Positions 8,301 to 16,427 are shown, counted from the stretch's first letter. The stretch: DNA of 64,000 nucleotides from an uncultured Oscillospiraceae bacterium (GCA_944382965.1 CALWOA010000003.1:1-64000); one strand, 5' to 3'. Numbers and translations: made by a program. The notes: generated by a model not told the origin, from the sequence alone.

Positions 8301-8852
8301 CTACTTCCCCTGCTCCGGGATCGGCCAATAACGGCCCTGGGAAACGGCATAGCCATGACCGGGTTTGGGCTGCCACTGGTAGCGGCTTCTTCCCTCTTCC
8401 GGGAATAGATGCTCCATGATCGCGGCAATCACCCCTCCGTGGGCGATGATGACCGTATCTTTTTCGATCCGGGAAAAGGCCTCCAACACCCGCTGGCGCA
8501 TCTGCAGGCCGCTTTCTCCCTGAGGCGGGACATTGGCTTCATTGTCCCCAGTCAGCCATGCCTGGTAGACAGGGTCATCTTTCAGCATCTCATAGCTTTT
8601 CATCTCGAAGATGCCGAAATCCACTTCCCTCAGTCCCGGTTCCTGGGTGTGGGGCACAGAACCGAAGAGAATTTCCAGGGTCTGCTCCGTGCGCAGCATG
8701 CCGCTGGTGATGAATTTGGCTCCCTCGATGGCATAGTGCAGCTGCTTCAGCTCCTCCCGACCCTGGTTAGACAGGGGCAGATCGGTGCTGCCGCAGTACA
8801 GGTGCTGCAGATTTGCCTGGGTTTTGCCGTGGCGAATGAGATAGATGGTCAT
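8301..8852 (-). CDS. cobC: CobC-like alpha-ribazole phosphatase (histidine phosphatase family)
   Basis: The 183-residue protein belongs to the phosphoglycerate-mutase-like histidine phosphatases. The catalytic motif IRHGKT lies at residues 6-11, LSNQGREEL at about 28-36, a second conserved Arg and Glu in LREVDFGIFE near 74-83, and the second catalytic His in IIAHGGV near 137-143. Members in B12 loci dephosphorylate alpha-ribazole-5'-phosphate or adenosylcobalamin phosphate. The ATG overlaps the stop of the preceding cobU-like gene (ATGA). The specific substrate is inferred from its place in the cob operon, since the fold alone is not specific. Confidence 0.88.
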   Translation of the reverse strand: MTIYLIRHGKTQANLQHLYCGSTDLPLSNQGREELKQLHYAIEGAKFITSGMLRTEQTLEILFGSVPHTQEPGLREVDFGIFEMKSYEMLKDDPVYQAWLTGDNEANVPPQGESGLQMRQRVLEAFSRIEKDTVIIAHGGVIAAIMEHLFPEEGRSRYQWQPKPGHGYAVSQGRYWPIPEQGK

Positions 8853-9223
8853 TTCAGCTTTTGCTCCAATCCGCAGAAAATCCGGATCACCTGGTCAGCT
8901 TCCGATGCCAGATACTGGCACAGCCGGCCGGTGGCCTGCCGCCACTCCCGGACATCCGCACCCATGGGCACCACGCCGCAGAAAATATCCTGGCAAATCA
9001 GAATGCTGTTCTGAATCTCCTGCCGGTGCTTCCGGAAAAAGTCCGCCGGTTCTTCTCCTGCCTGGACGCAGGCAAAGCAGAATTCTTCCAAGGCATAGAC
9101 ACACTTTCTGGACAAGTCCACTTCCTTCCCGGTACAGGTGAAAATGTCCGAATCTTTCAATGAAAACGCAGCCTTTGCGTACTCCAGCTTTCCTTGATAC
9201 GCACCGCCGATAATCAAAATCAT
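8849..9223 (-). CDS. Short CobU-like protein with a degenerate P-loop
   Basis: The 124-residue product starts MILIIGGAYQGKLEYAK at 9223 behind AAGGAGA. The beginning resembles CobU (adenosylcobinamide kinase/guanylyltransferase), and the end (GVVPMGADVREWRQATGRLCQYLA) resembles the CobU block around GIVPENALARRFRD. The P-loop reads GGAYQGKL, with Leu where CobU has Ser or Thr, and about 50 middle residues are missing. A full-length CobU is encoded two genes upstream (9965-10510), so this is a second, reduced copy. It might keep only guanylyltransferase or a regulatory function, or it may be an inactive partner subunit. Overlaps cobC by 4 bases. Confidence 0.7.
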   Translation of the reverse strand: MILIIGGAYQGKLEYAKAAFSLKDSDIFTCTGKEVDLSRKCVYALEEFCFACVQAGEEPADFFRKHRQEIQNSILICQDIFCGVVPMGADVREWRQATGRLCQYLASEADQVIRIFCGLEQKLK

Positions 9224-9233
9224 ACGTTTCTCC

Positions 9234-9968
9234 TTACAGCAGAGCATAGACTCCCAGACCCCAAAGTTCTCCCAGGGTCAGGGCGTAGCCTGCAATATCT
9301 CCATTCATACCTTCCAGGGAGCGGTAGCCCCGGCGCAGTGCCCAGCCGTAGCCTGCCAGGCAGCCAATCAGTGCAACTCCCGTCCGGACGCTCACCAAAA
9401 AGCCCGCCGCCAAAGCAATGCACAGCATCAGCCCCAGCACCAGCACATGCTCTTTTGGGAAATGCTGGCTGGCGTACTGGCTGGTGGACATGGGTTTGAG
9501 TACCGTCACTGCCAAGGCCGAGCAGCACCGGCTGACCATGGGCAGCAGCACCAGCACCCCGATTCCCTGCTCTGCCGCAGCCACCAGGACAAATTGGCTC
9601 AGCAGCAGCATGGCGCAGGCAATCACCGCAAAGGAACCTACATGGGAATCCTTCAGAATCTCCCGCCGCCGCTGCAAATCCCGGCAGGATTTTACCGCAT
9701 CGGTCACATCCATAAACCCGTCCAGGTGCAAAAATCCGGTAGCAAGGTACGGGTACATGCTCACCGCCAATGCAATGACCAGCGGCGGCAGCCCCAGCTT
9801 CCCCAGCACCCAGGACAGCGCCCCCCAGATCAGGCCCATTTCCAGCCCCACCAGGGGCAGAAACAGCAGCATTTTGTCTCTTGCCTTTTCTTCCCAGACC
9901 CGGAAGGGGCTGGGAATGGCGCAGAACATACTCTGGCACATGGCAAATGCCTGCAAATACACTTTCAT
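9234..9968 (-). CDS. cobS: CobS: adenosylcobinamide-GDP ribazoletransferase
   Basis: CobS joins activated cobinamide to alpha-ribazole (phosphate) in the inner membrane, closing the lower loop of cobalamin. The 244-residue protein is polytopic and shows the conserved acidic motif GFLHLDGFMDVTDAV (about residues 78-92), PMVSRCCSALAVT and the C-terminal EGMNGDIAGYALT. Length is typical. The start codon overlaps the stop of cobU (ATGA), and the gene is followed 10 bases later by the short cobU-like gene. Confidence 0.95.
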   Translation of the reverse strand: MKVYLQAFAMCQSMFCAIPSPFRVWEEKARDKMLLFLPLVGLEMGLIWGALSWVLGKLGLPPLVIALAVSMYPYLATGFLHLDGFMDVTDAVKSCRDLQRRREILKDSHVGSFAVIACAMLLLSQFVLVAAAEQGIGVLVLLPMVSRCCSALAVTVLKPMSTSQYASQHFPKEHVLVLGLMLCIALAAGFLVSVRTGVALIGCLAGYGWALRRGYRSLEGMNGDIAGYALTLGELWGLGVYALL

Positions 9969-10510
9969 AGCGGCAACGCTCCCTTGTGGATGATATACTG
10001 ACCTGCCGACACCTCTACCACGGTATCACAGGCTCTTGCCAGCCGCCGGTCAATATCCGCCAGAATTTTCCGGTACTGCTCGGTAGTTTCGTCGTAGCGC
10101 CCGGCATCCGAAGCAATATAATCGCTGACAAAGACAGCGTTGCCCACGGTTTTGGCAAAGGTTTCCAAATCTTCCCCACAGCGCCGGGCAGCTTCCAGAT
10201 CCATCTGGTAACCCTGATCCTCCCGGAACAGTTCGTTCATCAGCAGCGCCGTCACGCTGTCCAGCAGGAAAGTTGCCTTTGGTTCGGCGTGCTCCAGGCA
10301 GGACAGGATGTTCCTGCCGCACTCCAAGGTGGTAAAGCCCAGTCCTTCCCGGTCTTCAATATGCCGCTGAATCCGCAGCCGGTCCTCGTCATCCACGGGA
10401 ATCATGGTGGCTACATAGTAGTGGGTCTTGCCCTTGGCCAGAGATACAGCCAAGTTCTGAGCCAGGGTGGACTTTCCGTTTTTTGCACCGCCGGAGATAA
10501 AGAAGGTCAT
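9965..10510 (-). CDS. cobU: CobU: adenosylcobinamide kinase/guanylyltransferase
   Basis: This bifunctional enzyme phosphorylates adenosylcobinamide and then attaches GMP. The 181-residue protein has the P-loop GGAKNGKS (residues 7-14), RIQRHIEDR near 46-54, LLDSVTALLMNELF near 81-94, and the CobU C-terminal block VFVSDYIASDAGRYDETTEQYRKI. Length equals that of typical CobU. It is translationally coupled on both sides, overlapping the cobT stop and the cobS start by 4 bases each. Confidence 0.93.
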   Translation of the reverse strand: MTFFISGGAKNGKSTLAQNLAVSLAKGKTHYYVATMIPVDDEDRLRIQRHIEDREGLGFTTLECGRNILSCLEHAEPKATFLLDSVTALLMNELFREDQGYQMDLEAARRCGEDLETFAKTVGNAVFVSDYIASDAGRYDETTEQYRKILADIDRRLARACDTVVEVSAGQYIIHKGALPL

Positions 10511-11601
10511 ACTTTCGCCTCCACGGTGAACTTATCCCCCTGGCGAATCTCGTCTAAGTAGCTGTCGTCAATGCCCGCCTGATCAAAGGTTGCCATATGG
10601 TTGATAATGGCGCAGGCGGCTTCCAGAACCTGGAAGGCAATGGGGCAGCCGCTGCCCTCTCCCAGCCGCATGCCCAGCAGCAGCATGGGCTGCAAGTCCA
10701 TGGCCTGCATGGCAAGCTTATAGCCGATTTCAAAGGAGGCATGGCTGGGAATCAGATAGCCCTGGACATTGGGACACAGCCGACAGGCACACAACGCTGC
10801 CACTGCGGAAATGAATCCGTCAATAACCATAGGCCGGTGGCTGGCTGCGCCGCCCAGGAAGGCTCCGCACATGGCCGCCACATCGAAGCCCCCCACCTTT
10901 GCCAGCACATCCACCACGTCCTCAAGATTGGGTTTGTGCAGGGCAATGGCCTGACGGATGACTTCCTTCTTTTTCCGGAAGCTTTCGTCGGTGATGCCGC
11001 CGCCCCGTCCGGTGACCGCTTCCACATCCACCCCCAGCAGCACTGCCAGGATGGCAGAAGAAGTGGTGGTGTTGCCGATGCCCATTTCTCCCACGCCCAT
11101 GACCTGCGCGTCGGTATCCAGGGCCAAGTGTACGCCGGTTAAAATGGCCTGCAATGCCTGCTCCCGGGTCATGGCAGGCTCTTTCGCCATGTTCCGGGTG
11201 CCGAAGGCAATTTTCCGGTTCAGCACCGCCGGTTCCCGGATGTTGGCATTGACGCCCACATCGCAGACGGTAATGCCGCAGCCAAAATGCTTTGCCAGAG
11301 TGGCAGCACCGGTTTTGGCTTTGGTCAGGTTGATGGTCTGCATCAAGGTCACGGACTGGGGAGAGCTGGACACACCCTCGGCTACCACGCCATTATCTGC
11401 GGCAAACACCAACAGGTGCTTTTTCTCCACCTGGTTATGTACCTGCCCGGTAATGCCCGCCAGCTGAATGGACAGATCTTCCAGCCGTCCCAGACTTCCG
11501 GGGGGCTTGGCAAGCTGGGCCTGCCGCTTCCGGGCCAGCTCCATAGCTGCTTCATCCAAAGGGGTGATGCTTGCCAGCAGGGACTTCAGTTCCGTTTCCA
11601 T
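10507..11601 (-). CDS. cobT: CobT: nicotinate-nucleotide-dimethylbenzimidazole phosphoribosyltransferase
   Basis: CobT makes alpha-ribazole-5'-phosphate from a lower-ligand base and nicotinate mononucleotide. The 364-residue protein contains KPPGSLGRLEDL, VFAADNGVVAEGVS, MGVGEMGIGNTTTSSA, GRGGGI and the C-terminal MRLGEGSGCPIAF, whose Glu is the expected catalytic base. Length is typical. It is followed by cobU with a 4-base overlap. The presence of cobT, cobU and cobS without the corrin-ring genes suggests salvage of imported cobinamide or lower-ligand exchange. Confidence 0.96.
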   Translation of the reverse strand: METELKSLLASITPLDEAAMELARKRQAQLAKPPGSLGRLEDLSIQLAGITGQVHNQVEKKHLLVFAADNGVVAEGVSSSPQSVTLMQTINLTKAKTGAATLAKHFGCGITVCDVGVNANIREPAVLNRKIAFGTRNMAKEPAMTREQALQAILTGVHLALDTDAQVMGVGEMGIGNTTTSSAILAVLLGVDVEAVTGRGGGITDESFRKKKEVIRQAIALHKPNLEDVVDVLAKVGGFDVAAMCGAFLGGAASHRPMVIDGFISAVAALCACRLCPNVQGYLIPSHASFEIGYKLAMQAMDLQPMLLLGMRLGEGSGCPIAFQVLEAACAIINHMATFDQAGIDDSYLDEIRQGDKFTVEAKV

Positions 11602-11614
11602 ATGCGTTTCCTCC

Positions 11615-12358
11615 CTAAAAAATATGTTCTTCCAACCAATGTACAGAAGGTTCCCCTTCCGGAATTTCCAAGGTCATTGTTGCCTGGGGGCACAGAGTCT
11701 CGGCTCTCTCCAGCAGCGCTTTCATGGGGATGGTGCCCTCTTGCAAATTCTGATGGCTGTCTTGGTCGCCAAAATTGTTGTGTATGTGAAAGTGCCGGAT
11801 GAAGCCTGCGCAGACTTCCAGCCACTCCATCATCGGCACCTGAGAGTAGGCGTTCACATGGCCCACATCCAGACATAGCCCCAGTCGGGGGTGATTGACC
11901 TCCCGAACAATCCGCAAAAGCATCTCCGGCTCCGGCTCCAATACGTTTTCCAAGCACACCGTCATGCCCTCGGGAATCTCAAATTCCCGCCAGAAGGCGA
12001 TGGACTGCTCCTGATACCACACCGGATAGTATAGCCAGGGATTGTAGCCGCCGTGGAGAATCACTTTATCAGCGCCGTAATACCGGGCCATATCCATGGC
12101 CTGCCGATAGCGAAACTTCGCCAGCTGCCGGGCTTTCTGGTCGATGGCACAGGGAAACAATTCGTTAAAGGGACCGTGGAGCACCCGGTGGGATATGCCC
12201 GCAAGGGTTTTCTCCAGGGTACGATCCGTTTCCGGAAAATGCTCGTCCAAGTTCCAGGCGGTGCAAAACTCCGCGATTTCCACCCCCAGGCCATGGGCCC
12301 TGGCAAGCGCTCCTGCTTGGGGATCGATGGTGGAAAGATAAAAACGCTGCCGCCGCAT
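11615..12358 (-). CDS. TIM-barrel sugar-phosphate isomerase/epimerase-like protein in the B12 locus
   Basis: The 247-residue product starts at the ATG 12356-12358, six bases past AGGAGG; the earlier in-frame ATG abuts that site. It belongs to the xylose isomerase-like TIM barrel superfamily (AP endonuclease family 2). Supporting blocks are VLHGPFNELFP, KVILHGGYNPWL, VCLENVLEPEP, LGLCLDVGHVNAYS, FIRHFHIHNNFGDQDSH and TMTLEIPEGE, with Glu, Asp and His at the usual metal-ligand positions. Its reaction is unknown. Its place between the ECF S component and cobT suggests a link to corrinoid or lower-ligand metabolism, but this is only contextual. Confidence 0.8.
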   Translation of the reverse strand: MRRQRFYLSTIDPQAGALARAHGLGVEIAEFCTAWNLDEHFPETDRTLEKTLAGISHRVLHGPFNELFPCAIDQKARQLAKFRYRQAMDMARYYGADKVILHGGYNPWLYYPVWYQEQSIAFWREFEIPEGMTVCLENVLEPEPEMLLRIVREVNHPRLGLCLDVGHVNAYSQVPMMEWLEVCAGFIRHFHIHNNFGDQDSHQNLQEGTIPMKALLERAETLCPQATMTLEIPEGEPSVHWLEEHIF

Positions 12359-12368
12359 ACGCATCCTC

Positions 12369-13064
12369 CTATCCGGCATCCATCATGCCGTATTTTCTCT
12401 TGAGCCGCTCCAGCTTGCTGAGCAGAGGTTTGGAAAACAGCAGCAACGTCACGGCGCAGGCAAGACCGTGCTGCACATTGTAGGCAAATCCTGCGGTAAA
12501 TACCGCCAGGGCGTATTTCCAGGTGATCCGGCTGCTGACGGTGAACACCGTGCAGCAGTCCAGCAGCGGGCCAATTACCAGCACGATGGTGAAAAATCCC
12601 CACACTGCCAGCGCTGCCGGATTGCGCAGGCGGAAACGTTTGTGAAACAGTCCCCCTGCCAGGAAGCCTGCAAAGCCGTAAGCCATCATCTGCCAAGGCG
12701 TCCAAGGTCCTTGGCTGAAAAAGAAGTTGCTGGCAAAGGCTCCTACCGCACCGCAGACAAAGCCGGACTGGGGCCCCAGGGCAATGCCGGTAATCATCAC
12801 AATGGCCGTCATGGGCTTGAAATTGGGAATCAGCATCACCACCCGGGAAGCAACCGCCAGAGCGCACATCACCGCCAACGTTACCAGTTCCCGGGCCTGG
12901 GGCCGCCGGGTCTCAAAAGCCAGGAAAAAGGGAATCATAATTTCCACAATCATCATGGTGCTGGTCAGATAGTACCATCTGCCGGACAACCGGGTTCCCA
13001 GAAACAACGTGCCCGGGATCAGCACAAACAGAAGCAGCAGATTGCAAATCGTGATCTTTCTCAC
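12369..13064 (-). CDS. ECF transporter substrate-binding (S) component, probably for a corrinoid
   Basis: A 231-residue hydrophobic protein with about six membrane segments. It starts at GTG 13064 behind GGAGGG, and this codon overlaps the TGA of the ATPase gene. The segment GPQSGFVCGAVGAFASNFFFSQGPWTPWQMMAYGFAGFLAG is typical of ECF S components. It lies with EcfA and EcfT under a cobalamin riboswitch and next to cobT, so the substrate is inferred to be cobalamin or cobinamide. The substrate is not visible in the protein sequence itself. Confidence 0.83.
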   Translation of the reverse strand: MRKITICNLLLLFVLIPGTLFLGTRLSGRWYYLTSTMMIVEIMIPFFLAFETRRPQARELVTLAVMCALAVASRVVMLIPNFKPMTAIVMITGIALGPQSGFVCGAVGAFASNFFFSQGPWTPWQMMAYGFAGFLAGGLFHKRFRLRNPAALAVWGFFTIVLVIGPLLDCCTVFTVSSRITWKYALAVFTAGFAYNVQHGLACAVTLLLFSKPLLSKLERLKRKYGMMDAG

Positions 13065-14719
13065 CTTGTTCCCTCCAGATTCTTCCGGTACAATTCCGAA
13101 ACATCCTCGGCGGTAACAGCATTCTGGAACACACACCGGCTCATCCGGTTGGCGGCGGTAGTATAAAAGCTGTTCTGGCCGAAAAAGCGGTGAGGGGTAT
13201 CGATGGTGACAATCTGCCCGTCGAAGAACATACCCACCAGATCGGCGTACTCTGCGCAGAACTCCACGTCGTGGGATACCAGGATGATGGTAATACCCTC
13301 CGCTTTCAGTTTTTTCAAAATTTCTGCAAATTTTCCCTTAAAGAAGCTGTCCAAGCCCTTGGTAGGCTCGTCCAGCAGCAGTAGCTTCGGATTGGTCAGC
13401 AGTACTTTCGCCAAAGCTGCCCGCTGCTGCTCGCCGCCGGAGAGGTCATAGGGGTGGGAATCCAGCAGGTGGGTAATCTCACAGGTTTCGGCCACGGCTT
13501 GAATCGGGCCTTCCTCCCGGCACATTTCCCGCAGGTCCTCCCGGAGGGTTTTGCCCACAAACAAGCTCTTGGGGTCCTGGGGCAACATGGCAACGCACCC
13601 CCGGTAAAGGCTGGCACCGTAACTTTTAATTGGTTTTCCAAAGATTTCCACTTTTCCCCGGTAGGGCTTGCAGATACCGCAAATGGTCTTTAAAGTGGTG
13701 GACTTTCCGGCACCGTTTCCACCCACAATGGCAAAAATACAGCCCTTCGGCACTTCCAGATTCACGCCCCGGAGTACGTCCTGTCCCTGCTTTTCATAGC
13801 GGAACCACCCTTCCTGAATCCGCAGGGCATTTTCCCGGGTTTTGGGTGCTTCCGGTTCCATGTCCGGCTCCAGGACGGTCAAGCTTCGGTTTTCAAAGGT
13901 TTTCGTCAGCCAGCTTCTGCCCTCGCGCACCGTCAGGGGGCACGCTCCTTCCGCGCCGGATTGGTAAAATACCCGGGTAGGAGTGGGCAGTGCGGCAAAC
14001 ATGGGAGAGTTCTGCTGCCACAGAAGGCTTCCCACCTGCCTGGGGCCGTCGCTGGCAATGACCCTTCCTTCTTCCATCACCACCACCCGGTCGGCGCTGT
14101 GGTAGATATCCTCCAGCCGGTGCTCGGTGATAATGATGGTGGTACCCAGCTCAATATTGATTTTCCGCACGGTGTTGAGGAAATCCGAAGCGGCAATGGG
14201 GTCCAGCTGGCTGGTAGGCTCGTCCAGAATCAGCACCTGGGGCTGCATGGCCATAATGGAGGCCAGATTCAGCAGCTGCTTCTGGCCGCCGGACAAGGTG
14301 GCAACCTCCCGGTCAAACCAGTCCTGCAGGCCAAAATAGCTGGCCATCTCCGCCACCCGCAGCCGGATGGTTTTCTGGTGCACCCCCAGATTTTCCAGTC
14401 CGAAGGCCAGTTCATGCCAGACTTTGTCCGTGACCAACTGCTCGTCGGGATTTTGCATCACAAAGCCGATTTTTCGGGATTGGTCGTACTGGCTCACCTG
14501 TTCCAGAGGCGTGCCGTCAAACAGCACCTGTCCGCTGCGGCTTCCATAGGGGGTCAGTACGGATTTCAAGTGCCGCAGCAGACTGGTCTTTCCGCTTCCG
14601 CTTTTGCCGCAGAGCACCACATATTCCCCTTTTTCGATGGTCAGATTCACGCCGCTCAAGGTAGGGCGGTTTGCGCCAGGATAGGAAAAGGTCAGATCCT
14701 GGATATGGAAATGTGCCAT
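13061..14719 (-). CDS. ecfA: ECF transporter energy-coupling ATPase, two ABC domains fused
   Basis: The 552-residue protein starts MAHFHIQDLTFSYPGANRP at 14719, behind GGAGGAGG; the frame open further upstream runs inside ecfT and is ignored. Domain 1 (about 1-230) has Walker A GKSGSGKTS, LSGGQKQLLNLASIM and VLILDEPTSQLD. Domain 2 (about 290-552) has GGNGAGKST, LSGGEQQRAALAKVL and LLLLDEPTKGLD. The two halves correspond to EcfA and EcfA', here one polypeptide. It powers the S component through EcfT. It overlaps ecfT by 28 bases and the S-component gene by 4 bases. Confidence 0.95.
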   Translation of the reverse strand: MAHFHIQDLTFSYPGANRPTLSGVNLTIEKGEYVVLCGKSGSGKTSLLRHLKSVLTPYGSRSGQVLFDGTPLEQVSQYDQSRKIGFVMQNPDEQLVTDKVWHELAFGLENLGVHQKTIRLRVAEMASYFGLQDWFDREVATLSGGQKQLLNLASIMAMQPQVLILDEPTSQLDPIAASDFLNTVRKINIELGTTIIITEHRLEDIYHSADRVVVMEEGRVIASDGPRQVGSLLWQQNSPMFAALPTPTRVFYQSGAEGACPLTVREGRSWLTKTFENRSLTVLEPDMEPEAPKTRENALRIQEGWFRYEKQGQDVLRGVNLEVPKGCIFAIVGGNGAGKSTTLKTICGICKPYRGKVEIFGKPIKSYGASLYRGCVAMLPQDPKSLFVGKTLREDLREMCREEGPIQAVAETCEITHLLDSHPYDLSGGEQQRAALAKVLLTNPKLLLLDEPTKGLDSFFKGKFAEILKKLKAEGITIILVSHDVEFCAEYADLVGMFFDGQIVTIDTPHRFFGQNSFYTTAANRMSRCVFQNAVTAEDVSELYRKNLEGTR

Positions 14720-15561
14720 TGAACAGCCTCCTCCAGATAAAGTACAATAGGGATCAGCAAAAACGCCCCGTAAGCAGCCAGGCCCCAGGTGGGCGGGGCA
14801 ATCCACAGTTCTGGGGTAAAGGTTGCTCCGGTGCCTCCTGCCAGCAGCACACCTCCGGCCAGCACCGCCATAGCGCCAATCAGCATCCAATCCCGGGCAG
14901 TCATCCGGTAAATCCGGAAACTGGTACGCTTTGCAGTGCCGTAGCCCCGGGAGCGCATGGCGTCGGCGGTGACAATGCTGCCTTCCAGCGCCCAGTCTGT
15001 CAAGGCAGACAACACCTGCATACCACCGGCAATCTTCTCTTTGGTAGAATTTCCCCCGGTGACACCTTTGCCGATACAGGTACGGGCATCGGCAATCTGC
15101 TTGCCTTTGCGGCCCAGATTGGGAATCATCCGCAGTACCATCACCAACAGCAGCGACAGCGCCGGGATCAGGCTGCCAAACAGGCAGACAAACTTGTCAC
15201 TGGTCAGCACCATACTGTAGCAGCGAAACCACAGGATCATCACCACAAACATCCCCGCTACCGCCATGCCGTAATACAGCGCTTCCAGAGTATAGGGTCT
15301 GTCAAACACCGTAAACAGCAGATGCTCACCGTAGGTGTTCAGCAGTGGGTTCAGCCCGGCAATCAAAAGAAATACCGGAATCAATCCGGCAATTTGCTTC
15401 CATCCGGCGTTCCCTTTGAGCAGCAGAAAATACCCACCGGCTCCCATCCCGCCCACTGCCAGGTACAGCGGGTGCTGAATCACCACGCAAAAGCCAATGG
15501 CCCCCAAAAAGAACAGAAAATTTGTCAGCGGGTGGCACTTGGAAAAGGCATCATAGCGCAT
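14692..15561 (-). CDS. ecfT: ECF transporter transmembrane component EcfT
   Basis: The likely start is ATG 15561 (MRYDAFSKCHPLTNFLFF), giving 289 residues with several membrane segments. EcfT coupling motifs are seen as GGMQVLSALTDWALEGSIVTADAMRSRGYG, which includes the A-x-x-x-R-G type coupling helix. The open frame extends farther upstream, but that region is the cobalamin riboswitch. The Shine-Dalgarno candidate AAAGGGGA lies inside the 3' arm of the riboswitch hairpin (15572-15589), 13 bases from the ATG, so folding would hide it. First gene of the cob-lar transcription unit. Confidence 0.9.
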   Translation of the reverse strand: MRYDAFSKCHPLTNFLFFLGAIGFCVVIQHPLYLAVGGMGAGGYFLLLKGNAGWKQIAGLIPVFLLIAGLNPLLNTYGEHLLFTVFDRPYTLEALYYGMAVAGMFVVMILWFRCYSMVLTSDKFVCLFGSLIPALSLLLVMVLRMIPNLGRKGKQIADARTCIGKGVTGGNSTKEKIAGGMQVLSALTDWALEGSIVTADAMRSRGYGTAKRTSFRIYRMTARDWMLIGAMAVLAGGVLLAGGTGATFTPELWIAPPTWGLAAYGAFLLIPIVLYLEEAVQWHISISRI

Positions 15562-15570
15562 AAACAGAAA

Positions 15571-15800
15571 ACGTCCCCTTTCGGGGACGAAAACGCATAT
15601 TGCCGCAAAAAGCCGGTAATCCTGAAAAACCAACCGCCAGACCGTCCCCAAGAGTCTTGCGCGCTGCGTCAAAGTCCGTATTCCGACTCCGGACGCTGTA
15701 TGCCGGGAACCTTCTCGGATTGCTCCAATGGCTTCCGGCGAGCCTATGTCCGTCTACGGCGGCTTGGTACCGTTGGGATTTTCCCATTCCAATTTTCTTT
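15571..15800 (-). promoter_or_regulatory. Cobalamin riboswitch with switching hairpin before ecfT
   Basis: Read on the minus strand, the region contains blocks resembling the cobalamin aptamer: GGGAAAATCCCAACGGTACC followed by GCCGCCGTAGA, then GCCATTGG with CCGAGAAGG, and near the 3' end GAGTCGGAATAC (15677-15690), the counterpart of the conserved end motif. The expression platform is clear. GGGGACG occurs at 15643-15649 and at 15572-15578, and both can pair with CGTCCCC (15583-15589). The second pairing makes a 7-bp GAAA-loop hairpin followed by TTTTC that also buries the ecfT Shine-Dalgarno. B12 would be expected to favour that OFF hairpin. The aptamer was identified by eye, so exact edges are approximate. 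Confidence 0.8.
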
Positions 15801-15825
15801 GACTGATTGTGTCATTGTTATGCGT

Positions 15826-15854
15826 ATTTTAGCACAGTTTCATTCCGCTGGCAA
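15826..15854 (-). promoter_or_regulatory. Sigma-A-type promoter of the ecf-cob-lar locus
   Basis: Minus strand: TTGCCA (15849-15854), 17-base spacer, TAAAAT (15826-15831), with TG one base before the -10. It lies just upstream of the cobalamin riboswitch. Confidence 0.75.
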
Positions 15855-15865
15855 TCCCTGATTCA

Positions 15866-15899
15866 CAGAAAAAAGCCGCCGGTGCAAAACCGGCGGCTT
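15866..15899 (-). terminator. Terminator of the nitroreductase gene
   Basis: A 10-bp G+C-rich stem (15873-15882 with 15890-15899) closes a 7-base loop and is followed on the minus strand by a run of T. It separates the nitroreductase transcript from the ecfT promoter. Confidence 0.88.
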
Positions 15900-15903
15900 G
15901 AGA

Positions 15904-16410
15904 TTACACTTTTACGATACGTCCCGGCACACGGGGTTTGGTCACCGGCTCTTCATCGGGATAGCCCAGAATGCAGTGGCCTACTCCCTTCAGGTGCTCC
16001 GGCAGTCCCCACTTTTTCAGCAGTTCCTTGCCCTCAGGACTGTCAAATTCCTGCTGTGCCCGGTGAATCCAGCAGCTGCCAATGCCCATTTCGCTGGCAG
16101 CCAGCATCAGATTGCCCATAACCAGGCTGCCGTCTTCCAGCCAGGTATTCCGCTCCGGGTCGGACAGGACCACCACCACGCAGGGGGCGCCGAAGAAGGG
16201 ATCACTGGTGGTGCCCAGAATCTCCGCATTCATCCGGGACAGCTGATCCCGGGTCTGCTTGTCCCGGACGGCAACCATCACGGTTTTCTGGCTGTTCTTG
16301 CCGCTGGCGGCATAGAGTCCTGCCTCCAAAATGGCATCCAGCTCTGCATCAGTGATCTGCTGGGGCTTGTACTTGCGGACGCTGCGGCGGTTTTTCAGTA
16401 GTTCGTGCAT
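15904..16410 (-). CDS. Nitroreductase-family FMN oxidoreductase
   Basis: The 168-residue protein starts MHELLKNRRSVRKYKPQQIT, the typical nitroreductase opening with the Arg-Arg-Ser-x-Arg FMN-phosphate site. It continues with ILEAGLYAASGKNSQKT, SLVMGNLMLAASEMGIGSCWIH and the C-terminal HCILGYPDEEP. Length suits the small subgroup of the family. These enzymes reduce nitro compounds, quinones or flavins with NAD(P)H; the natural substrate cannot be read from the sequence. It stands alone, with its own terminator at 15866-15899. Confidence 0.9.
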   Translation of the reverse strand: MHELLKNRRSVRKYKPQQITDAELDAILEAGLYAASGKNSQKTVMVAVRDKQTRDQLSRMNAEILGTTSDPFFGAPCVVVVLSDPERNTWLEDGSLVMGNLMLAASEMGIGSCWIHRAQQEFDSPEGKELLKKWGLPEHLKGVGHCILGYPDEEPVTKPRVPGRIVKV

Positions 16411-16427
16411 AACAAAATACCTCCTGT

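Noticed and set aside
14720-14890. N-terminal extension of the ECF ATPase upstream of 14719
   Set aside because: The extra codons lie in the ecfT coding sequence, contain no ABC motif, and a good ribosome-binding site precedes the ATG at 14719.
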